From Nibricoccus aquaticus (GTDB taxonomy: Bacteria; Verrucomicrobiota; Verrucomicrobiia; Opitutales; Opitutaceae): 64,000 bases of DNA. The position numbers and the translations under genes were made by a program. The stretch is taken from the NCBI RefSeq assembly GCF_002310495.1, contig NZ_CP023344.1, positions 2,807,501 through 2,871,500 of the forward strand, written 5' to 3'. How positions within the stretch are numbered: the first letter of the stretch is position 1; every line of letters begins with the position of its first letter. Positions 23,466 through 33,090 of the stretch are shown here, piece after piece. The notes under the pieces are model-generated. The model was given only the letters and a program-made list of their open reading frames with translations. It ran no database searches and had not been told where the DNA came from.

Positions 23466-25571
23466 TTACCAGCGGTATTCGAGGCCGGCGAAGAGACTGC
23501 GACCGTCGCCGGGGAGGAACTGGGGCTGATCGAGGCCAGTGGCGTTTTCGATGACGCCGGTGGTGGCGGCGTAGCGTTTGTCGGAGAGGTTGCGGGCTTC
23601 GAGGAACCAGGAGATTCCCGTGGCGCGGCGCTGGCCGAGGCGGAGGCCGATGAGGGCGTAGGCGTCGGCGGCGAAGGTGTTGCGGAAGTCGATGTAGTTA
23701 TCTTTCGGTGACCACTCGAAGGTGGGGCCGGCGTACCAGCCGCTGGCGTGTTCCCAGGTGAGTTCGCCGCGGATTTGGTGTGGGGCGAGGCCGGCGAGCC
23801 GGTTGTTGCCGTAGCGGGCGTCGCTATCGAAGCGGAAGTCGCCGTAGGTCCAGGCGGCGCGGGCGACGAGGCGGTGGGTGGGCGTAGTGGTGGCGTTCCA
23901 GTCGGTGCCGAGAAGGTCGAGTTCGGTGGCGAATTCGATGCCGCGGTGGGTGGTGCGGTTGGCGTTGATGGTCGCGGCGGCGGTGGACGGGTTGTTGTCG
24001 TGGTCGAGCGTGAGGAGTTCGTTTTTTAGCTCGGCTGAGTAGAGCGAGAGATCCCAGCGGAGAAAGCGATGGATGCCGCGCGTGCCGAGCTCGACAGTGG
24101 TGGCGGTCTGGGCGTTGCGCGCGGTGTTAAGGGTGAGGGTTTCGCTGAATGATGGCGGCTCGTAGGAGCCGGAGAAGTTGGCGAAGACTTGAATGTCGCG
24201 AGCATCCCAGCGGAGGCCGAGTTTTGGCATGAGGCGGTCGTAATCGAGTTCGTAGCTGGCGACGCCACCGGTGATTTTTTCGTTTTCGCGTTTGTTGGCG
24301 GCGGAGCTGAAGCCGGCGACGAGTGTTAAGCCGCGACCGAGGGTGAGCTGGTCTTCGGCGAAGAGTTCGAGGTTGGTGGCGGTTTGATCGGCTTGGGAGA
24401 CGAGCGCGCCGCGCTTGCCGGAGGCGTTGATGAAGTTGGTGGCGTGGGTGAGGCCACGGGTGAAGAAGACGCCGGCGCGGAGTCGGTTGGAGCGGCCGAG
24501 GAAGTCGCCGGTGTGCGTGGCGGAGGCTCCGAGGAGTGCGTCGTTGGAGAGCTGGTCGATGACTTGGAAGATCGGGTGGTCGAGGTCTTTGTAGGTCCAG
24601 GCGGCGGAGAAGTCCCAGGTGGTTTCACCGGTGCGGATGGTGGTTTTATTGGCGAGGCGGAGGAGGTCGAAGTCGCGGTGTTGATCGAGGGTGATGTTAC
24701 TGGCGAGAGACTGTTGTGGGTTGGTGTCGAGCTGGGCGCGGGAGAGGCTGCCGGGGAGCTCGGAGTCGGTGCGGGCGGCGGTGACGTAGAAGCGGGTCTC
24801 GGCAAAGCCCGAGAAGCGGATACCGGCGTTGGCGAAGAGGCGCTGGTTGGATTGTTCGGCGTGATCGCGGAAGCCGTCTTGCGACTGGTGGGTGAAGGAG
24901 GCGTATCCATCGAACTGATTGCGCGCGCCCGTGGTGCCGCCGGAAGCGAGGGAGGCGCGGAGGTAATTCCAGGAGCCGGCTTCGGCGCGGGCGAAGAGGG
25001 CGGGGGCGTCGCGGCCGGTGCGGGAGATGTAGTCGATGGCGCCGCCGAGGGTGGAGGCGCCGGTGGCGAGGGCGTTGCCGCCGCGCCAGACGTTGATGTA
25101 GGCGGCGCTGAGCGGTTCGAGGGCCTGCATGTCGAAGCCGCCGTCGGCGAGGTTGATGGGGACGCCGTCTTGGAGGACGCGGAGGCCGCGGCCGTGGAAG
25201 GTGCGTTGGAGGCCGGAGCCGCGGATGGAGAGGCGGGCTTCGTCGGAGCCGAAGCGAGATTGGGCGATCACGCCGGCGGAGAGGGCGAAGGTGTCTTCGA
25301 CGGTGCTGGCGCGGCCGCGGAGGTAGCGGGCGGAGTCGATGACTTCGGTGCCTCCGGGGACGGTAAGGAGTTCAGCGCGGGAGGAGGCGAGGGAAGGTGA
25401 GGTGAGTGAGGGAGCGCGGTCGGCGGTGACTTCGAGTTTATCGAGGGCGATGGGCGCGGGCTCGGCGGGGGGCGGAGTGGTTGACGCCGTTGCGGTGGCG
25501 TGGAGGGAAGTCGCGAGCGCCAGGGCGGCGATTGCGACGTGGAGGGATGAGAGGGAAGAAAAGATTTTCAC
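23466..25571 (-). CDS. TonB-dependent outer-membrane receptor (probable copper or metal-chelate receptor)
   Basis: About 701 residues from the GTG at 25571, which starts a signal peptide (KIFSSLSSLHVAIAALALA); a TTG two codons earlier is an alternative. The TonB-box region (about IALDKLEVTADRA) is followed by a plug domain with LSAGVIAQSRFGSDEARLSI, RGSGLQRTFHGRGLRVLQDG and GALATGASTLGG-like segments, then a 22-strand-type barrel ending in LFAGLEYRW with the terminal aromatic residue. It imports a ligand across the outer membrane using TonB energy. The substrate is not shown by the sequence; the CusF-like and PepSY neighbours favour copper or iron. Confidence 0.88.
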   Translation of the reverse strand: MKIFSSLSSLHVAIAALALATSLHATATASTTPPPAEPAPIALDKLEVTADRAPSLTSPSLASSRAELLTVPGGTEVIDSARYLRGRASTVEDTFALSAGVIAQSRFGSDEARLSIRGSGLQRTFHGRGLRVLQDGVPINLADGGFDMQALEPLSAAYINVWRGGNALATGASTLGGAIDYISRTGRDAPALFARAEAGSWNYLRASLASGGTTGARNQFDGYASFTHQSQDGFRDHAEQSNQRLFANAGIRFSGFAETRFYVTAARTDSELPGSLSRAQLDTNPQQSLASNITLDQHRDFDLLRLANKTTIRTGETTWDFSAAWTYKDLDHPIFQVIDQLSNDALLGASATHTGDFLGRSNRLRAGVFFTRGLTHATNFINASGKRGALVSQADQTATNLELFAEDQLTLGRGLTLVAGFSSAANKRENEKITGGVASYELDYDRLMPKLGLRWDARDIQVFANFSGSYEPPSFSETLTLNTARNAQTATTVELGTRGIHRFLRWDLSLYSAELKNELLTLDHDNNPSTAAATINANRTTHRGIEFATELDLLGTDWNATTTPTHRLVARAAWTYGDFRFDSDARYGNNRLAGLAPHQIRGELTWEHASGWYAGPTFEWSPKDNYIDFRNTFAADAYALIGLRLGQRRATGISWFLEARNLSDKRYAATTGVIENATGLDQPQFLPGDGRSLFAGLEYRW

Positions 25572-25761
25572 GGACAAATGAGTGTGTGCTAGGAGGCGAT
25601 GTGATGAGGGGACGGCAGGGCCGTCGGTTGTGTTGGTGGAGTCCGGCTTGGGCGGGATTCACGCTCGGCGGGCGCATGAAAACATGCGGGCGGGGGCGTG
25701 GAGCGGCTATGGGGCCGGAGTGTGCGTGGCCGCGTAGTGGCGGCTTGGGCACGGAGTCAGG

Positions 25762-25786
25762 AAGGACGACACGGAGGTCGTCCTTT
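25762..25786. repeat. Palindrome after the CxxC protein gene
   Basis: aaggacgac/gtcgtcctt with a cggag-type loop, just past the stop of the gene at 25790. It could be a terminator hairpin for the minus-strand gene or a REP of another class. The rest of 25578-25789 shows no gene. Confidence 0.5.
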
Positions 25787-25789
25787 CAC

Positions 25790-26179
25790 TCAGACGAGGG
25801 CGCGCGGGGGCTGGAGCGGCGGGGCGGCCCGCTCGGAGGCGGGTGTTTCTCGGTCGCTAAGCGACCACTCAGGTGCGGGCGGGGCGGTGAGGATCACCGT
25901 CGGGGCGGGCTGGAAAGCGAGGAGTGTTTTGGCGTCGAGCGAAGTGCCGACGGGGAGTGCGGTGTCGCCGTGTTGTTGCTGGGCGGCGCTGACGAGTTCG
26001 CAGACGCCGCACATGTTGTCGGGCGTCATCGTGAGGCGGACGGCTTCACGGAGAGGCATGGTTTTCGCGTAAGCGGCGATCATGCGGCCCCAGGCGAAGG
26101 ACTGGATCAGATGCCATTGTCCGCCGGTGGCGAGGAGCCACGCGAAGAGGATGACGGCGATCTGGAAGCGGCGCTTCAT
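25790..26179 (-). CDS. Small exported CxxC protein of a probable copper-uptake operon
   Basis: A 129-residue protein with an N-terminal hydrophobic segment (about residues 5-20). The central part QSFAWGRMIAAYAKTMPLRE ... MCGVCELVSAAQQQ carries a CxxC pair. I recall short proteins of the same pattern (hydrophobic start, QxxAW-M, then a CxxC near HPC or CGVC) in other Verrucomicrobiota and Planctomycetota beside TonB/PepSY/copper genes, but cannot verify it here. The C-terminal 45 residues are Pro/Ala-rich. It is the first gene of a minus-strand group leading to the TonB receptor, 218 bp downstream. A metal-binding or thiol role is inference. Confidence 0.65.
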   Translation of the reverse strand: MKRRFQIAVILFAWLLATGGQWHLIQSFAWGRMIAAYAKTMPLREAVRLTMTPDNMCGVCELVSAAQQQHGDTALPVGTSLDAKTLLAFQPAPTVILTAPPAPEWSLSDRETPASERAAPPLQPPRALV

Positions 26180-26313
26180 GGACGGGCGTGTGGTTGCCGG
26201 AGAGAATTGCTAGCGGCAAGCCTGTGTTGAGGGAGCGGTGAGCCCATGGACAAAACCCTTGACTCTCCCGGGCGGGAATGAGTTTTTGTCCGGCTTCCAA
26301 TCTTTTATACGCC

Positions 26314-26574
26314 ATGGCCAACACTAAATCTGCCATCAAAGCCGCCCGTAAAACCGAGCGCCTCACCGTCCGCAACAAGGCCGTCAAAACCCGCCTGAAG
26401 ACCCTTCACAAGAAGTTCGAAGTCGCCGCGAAGGCTGGCGACGCCGCTGCTGCCAAGGCCGCTGGTTCCGCTTACGCTTCCGCAATGGACAAGGCTACGA
26501 AGTCGGGCGTCGTCCACAAGAACGCCGCCGCTCGCGCCAAGTCGCACGTCGCGAAGTTCGCGCAGGCCAAGTAA
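26314..26574 (+). CDS. rpsT: 30S ribosomal protein bS20
   Basis: An 86-residue Lys/Ala-rich protein with the family start MANTKSAIKAARKTERLTVR and the end VHKNAAARAKSHVAKFAQAK. The ATG at 26314 was chosen over an upstream in-frame start because MANTKSA is the conserved N-terminus. bS20 binds 16S rRNA early in small-subunit assembly. It is monocistronic with a strong terminator 35 bp downstream. It is divergent from the CxxC gene, and its promoter lies in 26180-26313. Confidence 0.96.
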   Translation: MANTKSAIKAARKTERLTVRNKAVKTRLKTLHKKFEVAAKAGDAAAAKAAGSAYASAMDKATKSGVVHKNAAARAKSHVAKFAQAK

Positions 26575-26608
26575 TTTTCAGGATTTCCATCCATCGTTAG
26601 TCCCCCTG

Positions 26609-26646
26609 AACCCTCGCCGCGCACAAAGCGGCGAGGGTTCTTTTTT
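26609..26646 (+). terminator. Intrinsic terminator of rpsT
   Basis: The stem aaccctcgccgc/gcggcgagggtt has a 7-base loop and is followed by seven T residues (26640-26646). It is a strong rho-independent signal. Confidence 0.92.
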
Positions 26647-26660
26647 GTGCGGGGAATGAG

Positions 26661-29651
26661 TTGAGCCGGGGACGGGGGCGTGCCTTTTTCGCGTCACTCG
26701 TGGAGTCACCCCGCACTGAACTCTTTCTCTACCGCTATGCCGAGACGGCGTGGCGCGATGCGATCCGGCCCTGGCTGGAGGAAAATCGCGGCGTGTTGCA
26801 GCGGAGTTATGTGGTGGTGCCGACGCGGGGGCAGGCTCAGGCGCTGAAGCAACGGTGTTTGCTGGAAGGCGTGGCGTTGCTCGGTGTGGAGTTTTTGTCA
26901 CCCGGGCTGGCGCGCAAGAAGTGGGTCGCGCTCGGAGCGGGCGCAGCGTTGAAACCGGCGCTGGGACGGGAGTTGTTGATGTTGGGATTGGGCGTGATCG
27001 TGGAGCGGCGGTTGAAGGCGATGACGGTGGATGCGCCGGAGCGGGGATTGGTGCGGAGTTTGCAGAGCGATCTGGAGCGGGCGCTGGACGATTTCGATGA
27101 GTTGTTGAAGGCGGGATTCGGGCCGGAGGATTTTGAACTGGCGACGCTGCGGGAGATTTTTGCGGAGCTGGTCGGGTGGGTCGATGGGCTCGGGTATGAC
27201 TTTGCGCCGCGGCAGGCGAATGCGGCGGCGGTGGCGATGCAGGCGGCGGATGCGCGCGCGATCGGCGGGCGGGTGCTGGTGCATGGATTCGGGCCGGAGA
27301 TGCGCGGGGAGTTTTTTAATGTGGCTACGTTTGCGCGGGGATTTTCCGACGTGACGGTGATCGTGCCGGAGCCGGAGTTTCAGGGGCGCAAGCAGGCGGT
27401 GGCGGTGGATTGGGCGGAGTTGTGGGAAAAGTTTCTCGGTGTGGTGCCGGAGCCGCTGGTCGAAGAAGACGCGGTGGAGTCGTGCGAACATGCGGTGGCA
27501 GGATGGATCGGAGGCGAGGCGGTGGTCGCGGCGGAAGAGCGCCATGCGGATGCGGCGCGGGTGATCGTGGGGCTCACGCGGGGCGACGAGATGCGGCTGG
27601 TGGCGGAGGAGATCGTGGCGAGTTTGCGCGGCGGAGCGGCGGGCGTGGGTGTGATTTTTCCGAAGGCGGATGCGGCACATTTTCAGCTGGCGAGGTTGCT
27701 GGCGGAGCGCGGTGTGGCGTTTGTCGATCAGCTCGGGTTGTCGAGTCCGCCGCCGGTAGAGGTGAAGCTCGCGCGGGCGTTGCTAGAGTTTTATGAGAAG
27801 GGCGCTCGGCTGGAGGAGTTGCTTACGCTGTGGCCGCTGTTGAAGGCGGTGGGGCGGACGGAGCTGTCGCTCGGCGAGGTTCGCGATGTGTGCGAGCGGT
27901 TATTCGAGGAGAAGCAGAATCATGCGCTCGGCGTGTATCGGGAGAATCTGGACGCGGGAGCGGTTAAGCGACCGGCGTGGGCGGAAGTCGGAAAGGTCGC
28001 GACGCTGTTGCTTCCGGCGTGGCCGTCGGAGCTGACGCTGGCGGAGGCGTTGAAACGTTTTTCAGAAGTGTGGGCGAAGCTGGAGCAGCCGAAAGAATTG
28101 CTGGAAGGCTGGGGGACGTTGGAGGCGTTTGCGGAGAAGGAGACGCGCGTGTTGCCGGGGAAAGTGGTGTTTGCGGCGATGAAGGGGTTTTTGCCGGAGA
28201 AGAGTCCGGCGGCGGGTGGGGCGGGGCGGAATGGATTTGCGCGGGTAATTCTGACGACGCGGCGGCGGGCGGAAGGGCTGCCGTGGTCGCATCTGATTTT
28301 CGTCGAGGCGAACGCGGGCGTGTGGCCGGAGCGGAGCGAAGCGAGTTGCTGGCTGACGGATGAGCGGCGGGCGGAGTTGAACAAGCGCGCGCGGAAAGGG
28401 CTCGGGCTTTTCACGAGCGACGAGCGGGCGCATTTCGAGAAGCAGGGCGTGGCGGCGCTGGTGCGTGATACGACGGAGCGCGTAGTTTTCTCGGCGGCGC
28501 TTTTCGACGAGCAGAACGCGGAGCTGAAGCTGGCGCCGAATAATTGTGTGGAGCGGTTGCTGTGGGCGGAGGCGTTGAGCGGCGCGAAGGAAAGTGGCGA
28601 GAAGCCGGGGCTGGAGGAGTTGTTTGAGCGGTGTGCGCGGGCGACGGTTGCGAAGACGGCGGGCGATCCGGTGGAGACGCGGTGGTGGCTGGAGATTCAG
28701 CGCGGGCGACGGGATGCGACGCGGGCGTTTGATGAGTATTTTTTCTCGGTCGATCCGGTGAGCGGGCGTCCGGAGAAGCTGGCGGCGCGGCTGATCGAGC
28801 GCGGGATCGGCGATCCGGCGGAGTTGTGGTTTGCCGGCGTGCTCGGCGTGAAGCGCGTGGAGTGGAAGCCGTTTGTGCGGGCGCGGAGCAAGGCGCTGGG
28901 ACAGCTCGCGCACCGGGTGCTGGCGGCGGTGTTGCGGACTCCGGCGGTGGAGCGGGTGTTTGGCGAGATGCCGACGATCGACGAGGCGAAGGCGAAGCTG
29001 GCGGCGGAGATGGCGCGGTTGAAAGCGCAGCGTCCGGCGGACCGGTATTGGGAATCGTTTCACGCGGAGCTGGAGGCAATGTGCGAGATTTTGCTGGAGA
29101 AAGTCGTGGCGTTGGAGGCGGGGAAATTTGTGGCGACGGAGGTGAATTTGCCGAAGGGCGCGACGATTCCGGTCGGAGCGGATGGGGCGCGGGTTACGGT
29201 TTATGGGCGCGTGGATCTTGTGCGGATCGATCGCACCGACTGGGTGAATGCGCGGGTCGATGTCGTGGATTTTAAGACGGGGAAGGACGACAAGCTGTCG
29301 GCGGCGAAGATGGGGCGGGATGGGTCGTCGTTGCAGCTGGGGATTTATCTGGAGGCGATGCGGTCGGTGGGGGCGCCGCATGGGCGGGTGCATTTGTTGA
29401 AACCGGATGCGGGCGATGGCGGGTCGCTCGGGATGGAAGAGCTGCCAGAGGCGCTGGCGTGTCTGGCGCAGCTCGGGCGGCATCTGGAGACGGGGATTTA
29501 TGGGGCGCTGACGGAGGACTTTTCGGAGTATTCGCTGTTCGGATGCCCGTGGCCTCTGGCATCGGCGCAGGTGCCGGAGAAGATTTTGAAGGAGAAGTTT
29601 GCGGTCACGTTTGGCGTGAGCGCGGAGAACGCGGAGGGCGGCGATGAGTGA
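26661..29651 (+). CDS. addB: AddB-like PD-(D/E)XK nuclease subunit of a helicase-nuclease
   Basis: Up to 996 residues. The start is uncertain: TTG at 26661 has a gcgggga-like site upstream; GTG at 26700 (ESPRTELFLYRYAET) is the alternative. The N-terminal half is an inactivated helicase-like fold (YVVVPTRGQAQALKQRCL in place of Walker A). The C-terminal nuclease shows YGRVDLVRID, VDVVDFKTGK and QLGIYLEAM, the D...DxK...Q signature of RecB-family nucleases. The four-Cys iron-sulfur cluster of Bacillus AddB is not visible, as in alphaproteobacterial AddB. With the downstream AddA, whose start overlaps by 8 bp, it should process double-strand breaks for RecA loading. The gene is extremely G-rich at third codon positions. 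Confidence 0.82.
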   Translation: MSRGRGRAFFASLVESPRTELFLYRYAETAWRDAIRPWLEENRGVLQRSYVVVPTRGQAQALKQRCLLEGVALLGVEFLSPGLARKKWVALGAGAALKPALGRELLMLGLGVIVERRLKAMTVDAPERGLVRSLQSDLERALDDFDELLKAGFGPEDFELATLREIFAELVGWVDGLGYDFAPRQANAAAVAMQAADARAIGGRVLVHGFGPEMRGEFFNVATFARGFSDVTVIVPEPEFQGRKQAVAVDWAELWEKFLGVVPEPLVEEDAVESCEHAVAGWIGGEAVVAAEERHADAARVIVGLTRGDEMRLVAEEIVASLRGGAAGVGVIFPKADAAHFQLARLLAERGVAFVDQLGLSSPPPVEVKLARALLEFYEKGARLEELLTLWPLLKAVGRTELSLGEVRDVCERLFEEKQNHALGVYRENLDAGAVKRPAWAEVGKVATLLLPAWPSELTLAEALKRFSEVWAKLEQPKELLEGWGTLEAFAEKETRVLPGKVVFAAMKGFLPEKSPAAGGAGRNGFARVILTTRRRAEGLPWSHLIFVEANAGVWPERSEASCWLTDERRAELNKRARKGLGLFTSDERAHFEKQGVAALVRDTTERVVFSAALFDEQNAELKLAPNNCVERLLWAEALSGAKESGEKPGLEELFERCARATVAKTAGDPVETRWWLEIQRGRRDATRAFDEYFFSVDPVSGRPEKLAARLIERGIGDPAELWFAGVLGVKRVEWKPFVRARSKALGQLAHRVLAAVLRTPAVERVFGEMPTIDEAKAKLAAEMARLKAQRPADRYWESFHAELEAMCEILLEKVVALEAGKFVATEVNLPKGATIPVGADGARVTVYGRVDLVRIDRTDWVNARVDVVDFKTGKDDKLSAAKMGRDGSSLQLGIYLEAMRSVGAPHGRVHLLKPDAGDGGSLGMEELPEALACLAQLGRHLETGIYGALTEDFSEYSLFGCPWPLASAQVPEKILKEKFAVTFGVSAENAEGGDE

Positions 29652-32600
29652 CGAGCTGATCGATCACGAGCCGCGCGAGCGGTTTCGCCGGGAGTGGCGG
29701 AAGAATTTTGCGGTGAGCGCGAACGCGGGTTCGGGCAAGACGACGGCGATCTCGGAGCGGCTGGCAGCGATGGCGTTGTCGGATGAGGCGTCGGCGGTGC
29801 TGCCGAAGACGGCGGTCGTGACGTTTACGAAGAAGGCGGCGCAGCAGATCGGTCAGCGGGCGCGGGCGGTGTTGCTGCGTCGATTGACCGAAGAAGGACG
29901 CAGCGAGCTGACGGCGCTGGATCATCTGGAGCGGGCGTTTTTTGGGACGATTCACAGCTTCTGTCTGCTGCTGGCGCGGAGGTACGGGCAGACTCTGGGG
30001 ATCAATTTGAATCCGGCGGTGATCGCGGCGGATGATGAGCGGTGCTGGGAGGAATTTTTGGAGCAGGACGTGATGACGTTTTCGTCGCTGGCGCCGACGC
30101 AGCTGGATGCGTTTTTGAGGCATGTGCCGCTGGAGGCGATTTTCGAGCTGGCGAAAGATCTCGATGCGACGACGGCGAGGGAGCTGGCGAAGCGGTGTCC
30201 GGCGGGAGCGGCGCGTGCACCGGGCGAGGCGGTCTTGAGGGAAATCCTGGATCTGCCGCTGAAAGGGATCGGGAAGAAGAACACGGAGCTGAGCCAGGCG
30301 GCGGCGCGCGTGTGGTGGGAGAAGTGGCGGAGCGGGCGCGGGTTTCTGGCGCTGTACAAACCGGCGGGGTCGGGCGCGGCGTTGAAGGAGTTGAGCGAGC
30401 GTTGGATGGCGCCGTTGAAGGACTGGCTGGCGGATGCGGGCGCGGCGCTGGCGGCGGAGCTGGCGGAGCGGTATCGGCTTTATCGATTCGACCGCGGGGT
30501 GCAGACGTACGCGGATCAAGTGGACGCGGCGCTGGCAGTGTTACGGGACCGGCCGACGCTGGAGCGGATTCGCGCGGAAGGGTGGCGGGTGATCCTCGAT
30601 GAGGCGCAGGACACGGACCCGCAGCAGTTCGCGGTGCTGGTGGAGATCGCGCGTCCGGTGGGCGCGGAGCCGCGGGCGTGGCCGAATGCGGGTGGCGCGT
30701 TGCGGGCGGAAGGACCGCGCGATGGACATTTTTGCATGGTGGGCGATGGGCAGCAGTCGATCTATGGGAGCCGGGCGGACATCCGGAATTTCGTGCGGCA
30801 TCTGGAGGCGTTTGGTCGCGGAGATGGCGGGGAGTTGCTGTCGTTTCACGTGACGTTTCGCGCGCCGCATCGGGTGATCGAGTTTTTGAACGCGGGGTTA
30901 CCGGCGGCGTTTGGCGAGGAGCGTGAGTATAATTGGGGTCTGCCGGTGGCGGAGGGCGCGGAGAAACCGTATCTGCAAGTCCGGTACGAGGCGCTGGCGG
31001 CGGGACCGAAGAATGTGGAAGGCCGGGCGGGGCGGCTGACGCTGACGTTGCCGGAGGTGGCGCCGAAAGGCGTGGATGCGTGGATGGCGGAGGAGGCGCG
31101 GCAGGTGGCGGCGTTTTTGTTGAAGCACGGACCGCAGGCGCTGGGCGCGCGGCATTGGGGGGAGATTTGTCTGCTGGCGCCGCGCAACTCGTGGCTGATC
31201 ACGGTGCAGAAAGTGTTCGAGGCGGCAGGGCTCAAGGTCGCGTTGCAGACGCGGAAGAACCGGAATGGGGACAATCCGGTTTATGGGTGGATGGCGGGGT
31301 TGATGGCGGTGGTGTGCGATCCGGAGAACGCGTTCGAGTGGTTCGGGGTGTTGCGGGATATTTTTGCGATCAGCGATGCGCGGCTGGCGGACGAGTTGCG
31401 CGAGCGCGGGGCGTTTCAGTGGGACGCGACTGAGGAACACGGCGCGGAGGTCGCGGCGGCGCTGGAGAAATTGAGGCCGTGGATTTTGCGCGCGGATGAT
31501 GAAGGGCAGCCGCTGGGGGCGATGGCGCGTGGGCTGGTGGACGTGTGCGGACTGGAGGAGAAGGCGCGGGCGCTGGATGCGAGCGGAGGGCTGGCGGATG
31601 AGCTGGCGCGGCTATTGGCGCGCGCGGCGGAACTCGGGCTGGAAGGTGCGGGGGCGCGTGAGTGGCTGGCGGAGTTGTTGAATGAATTGGACGAAGGAAA
31701 GCCGTCGGGGAAGGCGGAGGAGGGCGCGGTGAATTTATTGACGGCGCATTCGGCGAAGGGGCTGGAGTGGCCGGTCGTGATCGCGCTGGGGCTTTGGCGG
31801 AGAATTTCAAGCAAGGAGGACGCGGGGCTGCGGCTGGTGCGTGAAGATGGCGGGCGGATGCGCGTGTATTTCGATGGGGCAAGTTTGTCGGATGAGACGA
31901 AGACGTCGCGCGAGCGCGAGCAGTGGCGGGAGCTGACGCGGTTGTTGTACGTGACGCTGACGCGGCCGAGGCAGCGGCTGGTGCTCCCGTGGGCGGAAGG
32001 GTTTGGGCCGGGGCAGAAGGGCGGGGGCGTGAGCTTTGCGGAGCTGTGGGGCGATGATGCGGGACTGGCGCGGTTACCGGAGGTGGCGGAGACGCTGAAA
32101 GCGGGAAATGTGGATACGCGTGATAGTGATGGTGACGTTGTTCACGACTCGGGTTTGGCGGGCGATGAGGCGATTGAGGATGAGGTGGAGACTTCGTCGT
32201 CGGACTCGGGGGCGGTGGATGTTGGTGCGATTGGAGATGTGGCGGTTGAGGTCGCGCCGATGCCGAGGCGGGTGTTACCGCATCAGCTGGCGGAGAAGGC
32301 GGCGGATCGCGTGCGCAGCATCCGGCATGAGTCGTCAGGCGAGTTGGTCGCGGCGACGCGCACTGATGGGGACGAGGCGATCGACTATGGGCTTTGGTGG
32401 CATGAGACGATGGAGTTCATGCCGTGGGGCGGGGCGATGGAGACGGTGAAGGCGCAGGTGGCGGCGGCGTTGAAGACGGCGGAGACGCTGGGCTTCGCGG
32501 AGCGCGGCGCAAGGGAGCTGGCGTTGTTGCTGGCGAGCGAGGGGTGGAGGGAACTGAACGATGCGCGTTGGACGCGGCAGGCGGAACTGGCGGTGTTTGC

Positions 32601-32871
32601 GCCGCTGGAGACGGATGCGTGGATGGATGGCGTCATTGATTTCGTGTTACACGACTCGGCAGCGGGCATGGTGTGGGTGCTCGATTGGAAGACGAACCGG
32701 CGGCGGGCGCTGGAGCAGGGGGAGGCGATGCTGGCGCGTTTGCGGGAAGAGTATCGTCCGCAACTGGGCGCGTATGGGCGGGCGGTACGGGATTTTTTCC
32801 CGGGCTGCGCGGTGAAGCTGCTCGTGTATGCGAGTGGACTGGGGGAATGGACCGAGGTGGTGGTGGATTAA
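29644..32871 (+). CDS. addA: AddA-like UvrD-family helicase-nuclease
   Basis: A 1075-residue protein overlapping addB by 8 bp. Superfamily 1A motifs are in order: ANAGSGKTTAIS (Walker A, about residue 26), VVTFTKKAAQQI (Ia), ILDEAQDTDPQQF (II), VGDGQQSIYGSRADI (III), VNLLTAHSAKGLEWPVV (V) and LYVTLTRPRQRLVLPW (VI). A C-terminal PD-(D/E)XK nuclease has GVIDFVL, VWVLDWKTNRR and QLGAYGRAV. This is the DNA-translocating subunit of a RecBCD/AddAB-type end-resection machine; each subunit nicks one strand. Weak identity between AddA and RecB makes the exact subfamily an inference from the two-gene layout. Confidence 0.86.
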   Translation: MSDELIDHEPRERFRREWRKNFAVSANAGSGKTTAISERLAAMALSDEASAVLPKTAVVTFTKKAAQQIGQRARAVLLRRLTEEGRSELTALDHLERAFFGTIHSFCLLLARRYGQTLGINLNPAVIAADDERCWEEFLEQDVMTFSSLAPTQLDAFLRHVPLEAIFELAKDLDATTARELAKRCPAGAARAPGEAVLREILDLPLKGIGKKNTELSQAAARVWWEKWRSGRGFLALYKPAGSGAALKELSERWMAPLKDWLADAGAALAAELAERYRLYRFDRGVQTYADQVDAALAVLRDRPTLERIRAEGWRVILDEAQDTDPQQFAVLVEIARPVGAEPRAWPNAGGALRAEGPRDGHFCMVGDGQQSIYGSRADIRNFVRHLEAFGRGDGGELLSFHVTFRAPHRVIEFLNAGLPAAFGEEREYNWGLPVAEGAEKPYLQVRYEALAAGPKNVEGRAGRLTLTLPEVAPKGVDAWMAEEARQVAAFLLKHGPQALGARHWGEICLLAPRNSWLITVQKVFEAAGLKVALQTRKNRNGDNPVYGWMAGLMAVVCDPENAFEWFGVLRDIFAISDARLADELRERGAFQWDATEEHGAEVAAALEKLRPWILRADDEGQPLGAMARGLVDVCGLEEKARALDASGGLADELARLLARAAELGLEGAGAREWLAELLNELDEGKPSGKAEEGAVNLLTAHSAKGLEWPVVIALGLWRRISSKEDAGLRLVREDGGRMRVYFDGASLSDETKTSREREQWRELTRLLYVTLTRPRQRLVLPWAEGFGPGQKGGGVSFAELWGDDAGLARLPEVAETLKAGNVDTRDSDGDVVHDSGLAGDEAIEDEVETSSSDSGAVDVGAIGDVAVEVAPMPRRVLPHQLAEKAADRVRSIRHESSGELVAATRTDGDEAIDYGLWWHETMEFMPWGGAMETVKAQVAAALKTAETLGFAERGARELALLLASEGWRELNDARWTRQAELAVFAPLETDAWMDGVIDFVLHDSAAGMVWVLDWKTNRRRALEQGEAMLARLREEYRPQLGAYGRAVRDFFPGCAVKLLVYASGLGEWTEVVVD

Positions 32872-32937
32872 AATCGGGCTTTACACGTCTGGAGCGGCTC
32901 AGCACGTTCTTCGGTTCTCAACATTCCTTTTACCACC

Positions 32938-33039
32938 ATGGGCAACCTTAAGAAGAAACGTCGTCTGAAGATGTCGAAGCACAAGCGCCGCAAGCGCCTC
33001 AAAGCTAACCGGCACAAGAAGCGTACGTGGCAGAAGTAA
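32938..33039 (+). CDS. bS22/mS38-like 33-residue basic ribosomal protein (AURKAIP1/COX24 domain)
   Basis: A 33-residue protein starting at the ATG at 32938: [20 protein letters not shown], then [13 protein letters not shown]. The pattern KKKRRxKMSKHKxRKxLKxxRHKK is that of the AURKAIP1/COX24 domain, found in mitochondrial mS38 and in small bacterial proteins of the bS22 type that sit near the decoding site of the 30S subunit. It is followed by its own strong terminator, so it is an independent highly expressed transcript. Its small size makes it easy to miss in automated annotation. It is intact. Confidence 0.9.
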   Translation: MGNLKKKRRLKMSKHKRRKRLKANRHKKRTWQK

Positions 33040-33090
33040 CGCGCTGAGCGCGTGGGCATTTTCGCCCTTCTGTCACCCCTGCACTTTCGA

